Positions 1-7,468 of a stretch of DNA of 64,000 nucleotides are shown in pieces (within the stretch, counting starts at the first letter, position 1; every line of letters begins with the position of its first letter). The stretch spans positions 62,001 to 126,000 of the forward strand of contig NZ_FXAT01000010.1 of NCBI RefSeq assembly GCF_900177725.1. The letters run 5' to 3'. The position numbers and the translations under genes were made by a program. This DNA is from Paraburkholderia susongensis (lineage in GTDB: Bacteria > Pseudomonadota > Gammaproteobacteria > Burkholderiales > Burkholderiaceae). The notes under the pieces were generated by a model, which was not told the DNA's origin, did no database searches, and was given only the letters and a program-made list of their open reading frames with translations.

Positions 1-365
1 ATGCCCTTGATCGTCGGCGTCAGATCGACGCTCTCCGTCACGCGACCCGTGAAGTCCCGCACCGGAAAATGCCGCGCATCGGCGTCCTCGTCGATATCGG
101 CCTCGATCGTCAGATCCGACTGCACGGTTGCGCAGCACGCGAGGCACTTGCGTTCGTCGCGCTCGAAATCCATCAATGCGAACGGCGACGCATTACCGTG
201 CTCGATCTCGCCATCGACAACCTGCACCTTGCACGTCGCGCACAGACCGTGGCAGCACGCATGCGGCAGCCACACACCGGCGCGCAGGCACGCGTCGAGA
301 ATGGTCTGATCTTCGCCGATGTCGATGGTGTGGCCGATCGGCTCGATGGTTAGCTGATAACTCAT
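1..365 (-). CDS. dmpP: Phenol hydroxylase reductase component P5 (DmpP), partial
   Basis: This is the N-terminal part of the NADH-dependent FAD/[2Fe-2S] reductase that passes electrons to the phenol hydroxylase oxygenase; the C-terminal flavin and NADH domains lie beyond the window edge. The start is the ATG at 365, giving MSYQLTIEPIGHTIDIGEDQ. A plant-type ferredoxin domain is visible: C37-x4-C42-x2-C45 inside PHACCHGLCATCKV, and the fourth cysteine near C77 in KCLACCA. After about residue 98 the sequence passes into the start of the flavin domain (FPVRDFTGRV). It is the last gene of the dmpKLMNOP order, about 37 nt after dmpO. Product identity is well supported by sequence and position. Confidence 0.93.
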   Translation of the reverse strand, partial: MSYQLTIEPIGHTIDIGEDQTILDACLRAGVWLPHACCHGLCATCKVQVVDGEIEHGNASPFALMDFERDERKCLACCATVQSDLTIEADIDEDADARHFPVRDFTGRVTESVDLTPTIKG

Positions 366-402
366 GTCAGCCCCTCCTTTCATCATCACGTGAGCAAACG
401 GC

Positions 403-765
403 CTAGCTGCACGAGCCGCGAATGCCGGTCAAACCCGGTGTGCGAAAACGGATCACCGCCTTATGGAGCAGGCCGTTTTCTTCCAGCGTGCGATCGAATA
501 CGGGCGTAAAACGCTCGTTCGAACGAAACCATTCGATCTCGCCGACGTTCACCTTCTCCCAGTCCGGGTGTGCCGAATAAATGCCCGGAATGACTTCGCT
601 CGCGAGCGTTGCAAACGTCATCGAGCGCGGCACCGCAATGCAATGCGGCGCGCAGAACATCAAATGATCTTCCCAGCCGATAAACAGCAGCCGGTTGCCG
701 TGAAAGTTCTCTTCGCGGTCTTTCACTTCGCCCTTGTAGCCTTCATTGAGCGCGATAACTGACAT
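403..765 (-). CDS. dmpO: Phenol hydroxylase P4 subunit (DmpO)
   Basis: This is the 120-residue gamma-type subunit of the multicomponent phenol hydroxylase (soluble diiron monooxygenase family). It starts MSVIALNEGYKGEVKDREEN at the ATG at 765, with AAGGAG 7-8 nt upstream. The sequence contains the typical HGNRLLFIGWEDHLMFCAP and VGEIEWFRSNERFTPVFDRTLEENGL stretches of the family, and its length is normal. It sits 79 nt downstream of dmpN and just upstream of dmpP. A much longer reading in the same frame upstream of this start overlaps dmpN and is not a gene. Confidence 0.94.
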   Translation of the reverse strand: MSVIALNEGYKGEVKDREENFHGNRLLFIGWEDHLMFCAPHCIAVPRSMTFATLASEVIPGIYSAHPDWEKVNVGEIEWFRSNERFTPVFDRTLEENGLLHKAVIRFRTPGLTGIRGSCS

Positions 766-844
766 GGTGTGTGTCTCCTTCCGATTCAGCCGGCTTATAG
801 GTGAGTGCGACTTAACTAGGGCATGCAGCGCCTGACGCCGAACG

Positions 845-2464
845 TCATGCGGCCTGCGCGGCGGGTGCGCCCGGCGCGCTGGTTTGCGCCGCGCTTTCCG
901 TGGTTCCCTCGCCGCCATGACTCGGCTTGCCGGTCCAGCGCAGCCAGTTCTTTCTGTCGGGCGAATCCTCGAAATCGTGGCCGTCTTCGCCGACGTTGAT
1001 GTGGTAATAGCGCAGCACTTCGGCGAGCGGATTGAAATCCGCGGCACTCGGGTCGGCGTCCTGCTCGAAGCAGTTGCCCTGATAGATCTGATGCACGGGC
1101 AACCACGCCTGCACGTATTTCTCCGGCTCGTTGTCGAAGATGTCCTTGCAGCCGTCGGAGCAGAAGTGATACTTGTTGCCGAGATAGTCGCTTTCGCGGT
1201 AACAGGTTTTGGTCGGATCGTCGGGTTCGGTAAAGGCCATCGGAATCTGGCAGATCTGGCACAGCATCGGCAGCGTGTTGTTGTAGAAGCGCTTGCCCTG
1301 CTGTTGCTGCTCGCGCCAGTACTCGAAGCGCGGCCGGTAGAGCTTGTCGAACGTGGCCGGATATTTTTCGGCGAGCCACGCCATTTCGTCGTCGGACGGA
1401 ATCCACGTGTGCATGGCCGCTGCGTGCGTGTAGTTGTAGAAGATGCCCCACGCCTCGTGCGAAATGCGGTCCTTCTCTTTTGCCGCGACCTCGTGATACT
1501 TCGGCATGCGGATGCCGTAGCGTTCGAGATCGTGAAAGAGCGCGCCGCCGTTCTTCTCGAAGTAGGTTTCCCAGGCTTCCTGCCACGACATGATGCGCTT
1601 GGGCAGCATGTAGTCCATCATCATCGCGACGAGCGTGAGCAGCCGGTAGCCGCGCCAGAACCATTTGTCGATCCACTTCTGAATGATCGGCACATTGACC
1701 GGATCCTGTTCGAGCAGGAACTTCACGACTTCGAGGCCGAGCGTCATATGCCGCGATTCGTCCGACTGCGCGGAAAAACCGAATGTGACCGTCGCCATGT
1801 CACCATTGAACGCGGCGCCCGACATGAACGGCATGAACAGCAGATTGGTCAGCACGTATTCGAACGAGAACGAGATTGCCGTCACGAACTCGAACGGGCC
1901 CGCGCTCATCGCGTCTTCGAAATACGACTTCGGCACGGACAGATACCAGACCCGGTCGTGCATGTGCTTGAAGTCGTGGAAACCGTTGAAGAACTTGTTG
2001 TAGTGGCTGATCGTGTGGACCTGCGTCTGCGCGTGGCGCAATTCGTCGATCGCCTGCATCTGGCACGCGATGCGCGCGCCGGCGCCGCGGAAATTGCGCC
2101 CGGCAAGCGCGAAGCCGCGATGCGCCGCATATTCGAGCGGACTCACGCCGGTCAGAAACAGCTTCAGCGCATTGATGTAGCGCGGGTCGGTCACGTTGAA
2201 CTGACCGTTGTTCTGCTGGAACGCGTCGATGATCGCGTACAGCTTGCGCTCCTTTTCGCCCTGGTATTTCCAGTAGGCATCCATCGTCAGACGGAACGGG
2301 TCTTCCCATCGGTCCCAGTCATGAACCTTGATGCCTTCGAAGCGGTCGTACGGAAAGACTTCGTCCATCGGCTGATAGGTCGTCTCCCAGCCGAGGCCGC
2401 GCGTGAGCATCGCGTAGTTTTCCTTGATGCTCAGTTTTTTCGGCGTTGCGTTCGTGGTGCTCAT
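845..2464 (-). CDS. dmpN: Phenol hydroxylase P3 diiron oxygenase alpha subunit (DmpN)
   Basis: This is the 539-residue catalytic large subunit, which hydroxylates phenol (and methylphenols in related enzymes) to catechol using a carboxylate-bridged diiron centre. All six expected ligands are visible: E111 (PLEYAAHRG), E141 and H144 (IDELRHAQ), E202 (SFEYVLTN), E236 and H239 (SDESRHM). The C-terminal part has a Cys-rich YHS-like segment (CQICQIP, then FCSDGCKDIFDNEPEKY) found in this subunit family. It ends in an Ala-rich tail (TSAPGAPAAQAA). It lies 21 nt after dmpM, and the operon order supports co-transcription from the sigma-54 promoter upstream of dmpK. Confidence 0.96.
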   Translation of the reverse strand: MSTTNATPKKLSIKENYAMLTRGLGWETTYQPMDEVFPYDRFEGIKVHDWDRWEDPFRLTMDAYWKYQGEKERKLYAIIDAFQQNNGQFNVTDPRYINALKLFLTGVSPLEYAAHRGFALAGRNFRGAGARIACQMQAIDELRHAQTQVHTISHYNKFFNGFHDFKHMHDRVWYLSVPKSYFEDAMSAGPFEFVTAISFSFEYVLTNLLFMPFMSGAAFNGDMATVTFGFSAQSDESRHMTLGLEVVKFLLEQDPVNVPIIQKWIDKWFWRGYRLLTLVAMMMDYMLPKRIMSWQEAWETYFEKNGGALFHDLERYGIRMPKYHEVAAKEKDRISHEAWGIFYNYTHAAAMHTWIPSDDEMAWLAEKYPATFDKLYRPRFEYWREQQQQGKRFYNNTLPMLCQICQIPMAFTEPDDPTKTCYRESDYLGNKYHFCSDGCKDIFDNEPEKYVQAWLPVHQIYQGNCFEQDADPSAADFNPLAEVLRYYHINVGEDGHDFEDSPDRKNWLRWTGKPSHGGEGTTESAAQTSAPGAPAAQAA

Positions 2465-2485
2465 GGTGCGTCTCCTCCGTGCCGC

Positions 2486-2758
2486 TCAGGCTTTCCATTC
2501 CAGAATGAATTCGTCGTCGGTCTCGTCGATGTTGCCGCCGAGCGAGATCAGATTGAGTTGCAGCTCGCGCAGATCGAACTCGCGGCCGATGCGCTCCTCG
2601 ATCGACTCGCGCCGGATAACCAGCCGGCCAACCGCATCGATCTTGACCATCGCCGGAAACGCGCTGACCACCGCATGCGGGTTGTCCGCCTCAATCGCCT
2701 CGATGATCGGGCGCGAATCGTCGTTGGTCTGAAACGCGATGAAAACGGAATCAGCCAT
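2486..2758 (-). CDS. dmpM: Phenol hydroxylase P2 effector protein (DmpM)
   Basis: This is the cofactor-free regulatory (coupling) protein of the phenol hydroxylase, 90 residues, which in related systems binds the oxygenase and promotes turnover. The sequence MADSVFIAFQTNDDSRPIIEA and the ending DETDDEFILEWKA are characteristic of the MmoB/DmpM family, and the length is normal. Its ATG at 2758 overlaps the end of dmpL by 8 nt, which suggests translational coupling and roughly matched expression of the two components. Confidence 0.95.
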   Translation of the reverse strand: MADSVFIAFQTNDDSRPIIEAIEADNPHAVVSAFPAMVKIDAVGRLVIRRESIEERIGREFDLRELQLNLISLGGNIDETDDEFILEWKA

Positions 2759-3797
2759 GTTGGGTCTCCTGAGTTGTCTGTTCTCCCTGCTCCGCCGCGA
2801 GCGGCACGCCCTGCTTCTGCATGCGCGCGTCGAACGCCTGCGAGATGTCGCGCAAGACGGCGTCGGCTTCGTCGGCGCCGAGCGCTTCGAGCGCGAGCGG
2901 CTGCAATGCATCGAGCACGCGCGCGCGCCATTTCGCGCTCCACTGGCCGAGCAACACGGCGTTCTCCGCCGACTCCGACGCCGCGGTCTTCAGCGTCGCA
3001 TCGACCCAGCGGCTCGTTTCGTCGAACCACGTGCTGGCGAATTCGTTCAACATGCCGAGCGCCGCGCCGTATTCGCGCGACAGACGCTGATCGATATGGC
3101 GATACACGAGCGGATACAGCAAACCGTCGAACACGACGTTCTGCGCGACATAGGTCTCGAACCAGTCCTTGACGACCATCATGTCCTCGGCCACGCGGCG
3201 CAGCCCCTGCCACTTCGGATCGTTGAGCCAATGCTCCTTGCCTTCGAGCAGCGACGTGCCCGAGTTGCCGTCGAGCAGCAGGCCGATACGCGACAGGTAC
3301 TGGGCGATGCCGAGCCGGTCCATCGCGTGAAACATCGTCGCCTGGGTGATCGCGGTGCCCCAGCCGTAGCCGGTCACGTAGCAGTTGTTCGTATTGGCGG
3401 CCCATTCGACGTGCCGCAGCGGCACCATCAAGGCAGCGATGCGCGCTTTCGCGTCGTCGGGCAGATCGCTGAGGAGACGCCGCCGGGTGATGAACTCGAT
3501 GTTCTTTTCCATCGCATCCTGCTGCCTTGCACGTGCGATCGTGTACGTGCCGTAGTAGTACTGGCGCGGATCCTTGAACGCGTACCAGTCGTCCATCACG
3601 ATCGCGGTGCGGCCCTTGTCGTACAGCGCGAAACCGGGTTCCCACAACGGCCGGTAGTGAAAGTTGTTTTCGGGCTGCAATTCCAGCGTCGCTTCCTGAT
3701 AACGCGAAGCCGGCTTATCCGCACCGAGCCTTCTCGCGACATGCGAGAAGGTCTGGCGGATCTGCTGAACCGAAGATGTTTTGATGTCGATCTGCAT
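2751..3797 (-). CDS. dmpL: Phenol hydroxylase P1 beta subunit (DmpL)
   Basis: This is the 348-residue beta subunit of the oxygenase, a ferritin-like helical protein without a diiron site that dimerises with the alpha subunit (DmpN). It begins MQIDIKTSSVQQIRQTFSHVARRLG with RBS AGGAGA upstream. Family landmarks include NFHYRPLWEPGFALYDKGRTAIVMDDWYAFKDPRQYYYG (starting near residue 45) and GYGWGTAITQATMFHAMDRLGIAQYLSR. Length is normal. The gene follows dmpK by 83 nt and overlaps dmpM by 8 nt. Confidence 0.95.
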   Translation of the reverse strand: MQIDIKTSSVQQIRQTFSHVARRLGADKPASRYQEATLELQPENNFHYRPLWEPGFALYDKGRTAIVMDDWYAFKDPRQYYYGTYTIARARQQDAMEKNIEFITRRRLLSDLPDDAKARIAALMVPLRHVEWAANTNNCYVTGYGWGTAITQATMFHAMDRLGIAQYLSRIGLLLDGNSGTSLLEGKEHWLNDPKWQGLRRVAEDMMVVKDWFETYVAQNVVFDGLLYPLVYRHIDQRLSREYGAALGMLNEFASTWFDETSRWVDATLKTAASESAENAVLLGQWSAKWRARVLDALQPLALEALGADEADAVLRDISQAFDARMQKQGVPLAAEQGEQTTQETQHG

Positions 3798-3880
3798 TGA
3801 GTCTCTCCTTCGTTTCCTGTCTGGGGCAACTCGCGGGGCCTTCGATGGTCATTCGCGCGCTGTGTACGAACCAGCACGAA

Positions 3881-4156
3881 TCATTCAGCGAGGCCCGGCT
3901 GGCCGTAGCGCCACTTGAGCTGTTCGAGGTCGAGCGCCTCGCCTTCGTCATCGCTCAGATGAAGCACGTGATGGGTCGCGCAAAAGGACTCGTAGTCCCG
4001 CTCGCTCATCACGAGTTCAACGGCGAGGCCAGGATCGCCGATCGAAAAATCGAACTCGACGAAACCGTCGTCGCGGCGTTCCCTGAGGCGGACATAGCGC
4101 CGCGTCACGTCGAAAACTGGCAAGGCCGGTTCGGCTTGGGGTGGATGCGGGTGCAT
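3881..4156 (-). CDS. dmpK: Phenol hydroxylase assembly subunit P0 (DmpK)
   Basis: This is a small (91-residue) first-gene product of the phenol hydroxylase operon. In the well studied dmp system DmpK binds the oxygenase and is needed for iron incorporation or activation rather than for catalysis. Family sequence is visible in DVTRRYVRLRERRDDGFVEFDFSIGDPGLAVELVMSERDYESFCATHHV. A GTG lies directly before the ATG; the ATG at 4156 is preferred because AGGAG is 6 nt upstream. The gene is first downstream of the predicted sigma-54 promoter at 4231-4247. Confidence 0.92.
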   Translation of the reverse strand: MHPHPPQAEPALPVFDVTRRYVRLRERRDDGFVEFDFSIGDPGLAVELVMSERDYESFCATHHVLHLSDDEGEALDLEQLKWRYGQPGLAE

Positions 4157-4230
4157 CACGGTCTCCTGGTGTTGGTGCGTTGTGCTTCACTGCATGCTTT
4201 CGTTGAAATACGTGGCAGCGCGCCTATTTA

Positions 4231-4247
4231 TGCAACTGCCATGCCAA
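4231..4247 (-). promoter_or_regulatory. Sigma-54 (-24/-12) promoter of the phenol hydroxylase operon
   Basis: On the minus strand the bases read TTGGCATGGCAGTTGCA, a near-perfect match to the RpoN consensus TGGCACG-N4-TTGCA, with the GG and GC doublets at the required spacing. It lies about 75-90 nt upstream of the dmpK ATG. The transcription start would be near 4220. An encoded DmpR-type activator and UAS-like palindromes further upstream support the call. Confidence 0.85.
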
Positions 4248-4379
4248 TGAAGATCGAAAGGCCGCGCGGTGCGCCGCGAAAAGCGCACAATCCCTTGTTA
4301 ATCAACGGACAAACGTGAAGAAAAAATTCTCGGGACAAGAGCGGCACGGGAGCGGCGTGAGGTGCGCGCGGCTTTGCGC

Positions 4380-4440
4380 TGGATCAAATGATCGAAACCG
4401 GCGTGCTTCACGCGATAGGCAGCCGATCAAATCGGTATCA
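4380..4440. promoter_or_regulatory. Two DmpR/XylR-type upstream activating sequence candidates
   Basis: Two related partial palindromes share the core GATCAAAT: TGGATCAAATGATCGA at 4380-4395 and CCGATCAAATCGG at 4422-4434. The cores are 42 nt apart, about four helical turns, and lie some 140-190 nt upstream of the -24 element. XylR and DmpR bind paired UAS palindromes of the TTGATC type in this position, so these are good candidates for activator binding. The rest of the 4157-4547 intergenic region holds only leader and activator promoter sequence. Confidence 0.65.
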
Positions 4441-4547
4441 GGGAACACCCGATGTTTGTCCGCGCGCGATTCGTCATGCAGCAGCGCGCGCGGCATTGCA
4501 TACTGACGGCCGGCACAAACTCAGAGAGTGGTTGGAGACGAATTCCG

Positions 4548-6488
4548 ATGGTCACCCGAATCAAGCCCGCACAGAACCCACGCATGTCGATGGTTTCGCC
4601 GAAGGGCGACTGCGTGGACAGCCTGCGCTATCCGGACATCGCGGACCTCATGTCGAGGCTGCACTTCTCGCCCGGCGACGGGCGCATCTGGCTCGGCGAT
4701 CAGCGCATGCTGCTCGTGCATACCGGCTCGGTCGGCGCGATGCGGCGCGAGCTGATCGACAGTCTCGGCATCGACGCCGCGCGCGGCCTGCTCACGCGCA
4801 TGGGCTACAACTCGGGCGCGCGCGACGCGGAACTCGCGCGCAAGGTGCGCCCCGACAGTTCGATCACCGAGATGTTCGCGGTCGGCCCGCAGTTGCACAT
4901 GCTAGAAGGCATGACGGTGGTCGAGCCGGTGCGGCTCGAACTCGATGTCGAAAAAGGTCAGTACTACGGCGAATTCATCTGGAAGAACTGTGCGGAAGAT
5001 GAAGAACACATCCGCATCTATGGGATCGGTGCTGAGCCGGTCTGCTGGACGCAGATCGGTTATGCGTCCGGCTATACGAGCGTATTCATGGGCCGGCCGA
5101 TCGTCTACCGCGAGGTCGAATGCCGCGCGCTGGGACAATCGCAATGCAGAATCGTCGGCAAGCCGGTCGAGGAATGGGGCGATGAAGCCGCGGACGATCT
5201 GCGCTTCATGCAGGCTCAGTCGTTTACGCAGGGGTTGTCGGCTGAGGTCGCCAAACGTGATGTGAAGCGTGGCGTGGAGCGTCAGGTGACGAATGCAGCG
5301 TCAAATGAAGCAGCAAATGAAGCGATGAACGAAGCGGCAGGCACGGCAAAGCGTGACGTCAGGCCCAACATGAAGGACGGCGCCGGCATGCCCGTATTCG
5401 GCGACGCGCCCACACCCACGCCCACCGCTTTCGGCGACGACAACATGGTCGGCGCATCGCCCGGCTTCAACGCGGTCTGCCACATGATCCGGCGCGTCGC
5501 GAACACGCGCGCGACCGTGCTCTTTCTCGGCGAAAGCGGCGTCGGCAAGGAAGTGTGCGCACGCACGCTGCACCGGATCAGCGCATGCGGCAACGGTCCG
5601 TTCGTCGCGGTCAACTGCGCGGCGATTCCAGAGGCGCTCGTCGAGTCGGAGCTCTTCGGCGTCGAGCGCGGCGGCTTCACCGATGCGACGCAGAGCCGGC
5701 CAGGCCGCTTCGAGCGCGCCGATGGCGGCACGCTGTTTCTCGACGAGATCGGCATTCTGAGCCTGACCGCGCAGGGCAAGCTGCTGCGCGCGCTACAGGA
5801 AGGCGAAATCGAACGGGTTGGCGATACGCAGACGCGCCGCGTCAACGTGCGCGTGATCGCGGCGACGAATCTCGATCTGAAAGACGAAATTCGCGCGGGC
5901 CGCTTCAGGGAAGACCTGTATTTCCGCCTGAACGTGTTTCCGATTCGCGTGCCGTCGCTGCGCGAGCGGCGCGAGGACTTGCCGGTGCTGCTCAATCACA
6001 TGCTGCACAAGTATCGCGAACGCCATGCGCGCGACGTGACCGGCTTCACCGGCCGCGCGCTCGACGCGCTGCTCAATTACGGCTGGCCCGGTAATATCCG
6101 CGAGATGGAGAACCTCGTCGAGCGCGGTGTGATTCTCGCGCCCGACGGCGGTGCGATCGACATCGGCCATCTGTTCACGAGCGGCGAAACGATCGACGCA
6201 CAGATGTTCGGCCTCGGCACCAACGGCTCGTTGACGCCGTCGGGCTCGCTGCTCGATCAGAAAGCAGGCGCCGACGGCGAGGCCGAGCGCGTCGTCAGGA
6301 AGGTGAACAATCTGCTGATGGGCATGAGCGGCGAGATCGACCCGACCTCGCTCGACGATATCGAAACCGCGCTGCTAAAGAGTGCGGTGCAGCGCGCGCA
6401 GGGCAATCTGTCGGCGGCCGCGCGCACGCTCGGCATTACGCGTCCGCAGCTCGTTTATCGCCTGAAGAGCCGGGGGCTGCGGGTGTAG
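4548..6488 (+). CDS. dmpR: Sigma-54-dependent phenol-sensing activator, DmpR/XylR/MopR family
   Basis: This protein of 646 residues activates RpoN transcription when an aromatic effector binds. The ATG at 4548 (MVTRIKPAQNPRMSM) has GGAG about 10 nt upstream; the open frame further upstream is spurious. The V4R sensor domain covers about residues 30-207, with zinc-site-type residues in PVCWTQIGYASGY and VYREVECRALGQSQCRIVG. The AAA+ domain starts near residue 300: Walker A GESGVGKE at 328, Walker B GTLFLDEI, and NIREMENLVERG. A C-terminal Fis-type HTH ends the protein (LSAAARTLGITRPQLVYRLKSRGL). Two oddities: the sigma-54 contact loop reads GGFTDA (375-380) instead of GAFTGA, and a linker of about 90 residues rich in NEA repeats replaces the usual short B-linker. 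It is divergent from the dmp operon it should control. Confidence 0.92.
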   Translation: MVTRIKPAQNPRMSMVSPKGDCVDSLRYPDIADLMSRLHFSPGDGRIWLGDQRMLLVHTGSVGAMRRELIDSLGIDAARGLLTRMGYNSGARDAELARKVRPDSSITEMFAVGPQLHMLEGMTVVEPVRLELDVEKGQYYGEFIWKNCAEDEEHIRIYGIGAEPVCWTQIGYASGYTSVFMGRPIVYREVECRALGQSQCRIVGKPVEEWGDEAADDLRFMQAQSFTQGLSAEVAKRDVKRGVERQVTNAASNEAANEAMNEAAGTAKRDVRPNMKDGAGMPVFGDAPTPTPTAFGDDNMVGASPGFNAVCHMIRRVANTRATVLFLGESGVGKEVCARTLHRISACGNGPFVAVNCAAIPEALVESELFGVERGGFTDATQSRPGRFERADGGTLFLDEIGILSLTAQGKLLRALQEGEIERVGDTQTRRVNVRVIAATNLDLKDEIRAGRFREDLYFRLNVFPIRVPSLRERREDLPVLLNHMLHKYRERHARDVTGFTGRALDALLNYGWPGNIREMENLVERGVILAPDGGAIDIGHLFTSGETIDAQMFGLGTNGSLTPSGSLLDQKAGADGEAERVVRKVNNLLMGMSGEIDPTSLDDIETALLKSAVQRAQGNLSAAARTLGITRPQLVYRLKSRGLRV

Positions 6489-6544
6489 AACGGCAAGCGG
6501 GGATGAATTCGAGCACCCGCCTTTGACGCTGACCCGAACGCCGG

Positions 6545-7285
6545 TCAATCTCCCCTGCTCTTGCCCGAACGGCGAAACACGTCGACGAGCTTGTCGACGA
6601 TACGGTTCAACTCCTCGCGCTCGTCCGCAGAGAGTATCGACAGCATCTCCGTTTCCAGCACTTGCCCCAGTTCATCGCTGGCGGTGCGGATGCGCTTGCC
6701 GGCCGCCGTGGACCAGAGCTGAAAGTGGCGCGCGTCGTCGGGATGGATCGAGCGCCGCACGAGCTTGCGCTCGATCAGGTCCGCGACGAGCTTCGACAGC
6801 AGTGTCTTCTCGATCAGCGTCAGCTCCTTCAGCGTGGTCGCGGTGATCCCCGGCGTGTCGCAGATGATCCGCAGAACACGCAACGAACGCACGTCGAGCC
6901 CGACCACGGGCCGGTACGCCGCGTTGGCCCGGCTGATCATTTCGCTCTTGATCAGATCGAGCTTGAAGGTCAGAAAGTACGATACGCCACGCGTCGCGGC
7001 GGCCGCGTCCTGCGCGGCGTCGCTCAGCCTGCCGTCCGCCGTATCGCTGGCATTCTTCGCGCGGTCCTTCATCTGGCCCTTCGCCGGGTCTTTCACCGGT
7101 TCTTTCGCCGGTTCTTTCACCTGGTCCTTCGCGTCGACCCGCTGTCTCGCTGCCCGCATACCTGCTCGCATCTTTTCGCGTCCTGTCTGAAGGCTTTGCT
7201 CAATATGAAGCTCGCTGAGCCGGTGCGCTTTCTCGCCATGTGCTTTCGCCCCATGCCTGCGCCCCGCGCCTGCTCCAAAATTCAT
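6545..7285 (-). CDS. MarR-family transcriptional regulator with long basic N-terminal extension
   Basis: The C-terminal 145 residues form a winged-helix MarR domain (VVGLDVRSLRVLRIICDTPGITATTLKELTLIEKTLLSKLVADLIERKLVRRSIHPDDARHFQLW). The first 90-100 residues are low-complexity and charged, with a KEPAKEPVKDPAKGQMKD repeat encoded by imperfect 15-nt tandem repeats near 7088-7122. The start is uncertain: ATG 7285 is chosen here, a TTG at 7312 and internal ATGs near 7171 are alternatives, and none has a strong RBS. The gene diverges from the amidohydrolase gene, with a 25-bp palindrome between them, so it probably represses that operon and itself. The ligand is unknown. Confidence 0.85.
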   Translation of the reverse strand: MNFGAGAGRRHGAKAHGEKAHRLSELHIEQSLQTGREKMRAGMRAARQRVDAKDQVKEPAKEPVKDPAKGQMKDRAKNASDTADGRLSDAAQDAAAATRGVSYFLTFKLDLIKSEMISRANAAYRPVVGLDVRSLRVLRIICDTPGITATTLKELTLIEKTLLSKLVADLIERKLVRRSIHPDDARHFQLWSTAAGKRIRTASDELGQVLETEMLSILSADEREELNRIVDKLVDVFRRSGKSRGD

Positions 7286-7361
7286 GCTGCCGGCGCCCCG
7301 CCTGCCGGCCAACGACGATAATAGCCCAGACCACCCTCCGCCACCGATTATCAGGGAAAAG

Positions 7362-7386
7362 CATTAGTTGAAAATATCAACTAATG
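7362..7386. promoter_or_regulatory. Perfect inverted repeat, probable MarR operator
   Basis: CATTAGTTGA (7362-7371) and TCAACTAATG (7377-7386) form a perfect 10-bp inverted repeat around an AAATA spacer. It lies in the divergent intergenic region between the MarR gene and the M20 amidohydrolase gene, about 80 nt from each start. MarR dimers typically bind AT-rich palindromes with a similar half-site size, so this is the likely operator. Confidence 0.8.
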
Positions 7387-7468
7387 AATTATTCTTGGCT
7401 CCGGAGCGGCTGCCTCGTCATGACGCAGGCGGACCACGCACTCATCAAACAACGCGGGGGTTGGCGGT

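Noticed and set aside
884..3172. A 762-codon open frame on the plus strand opposite dmpN-dmpM-dmpL
   Set aside because: It is the antisense shadow of well-supported phenol hydroxylase genes in GC-rich DNA; the translation is Arg/Val/Asp-rich without motifs.
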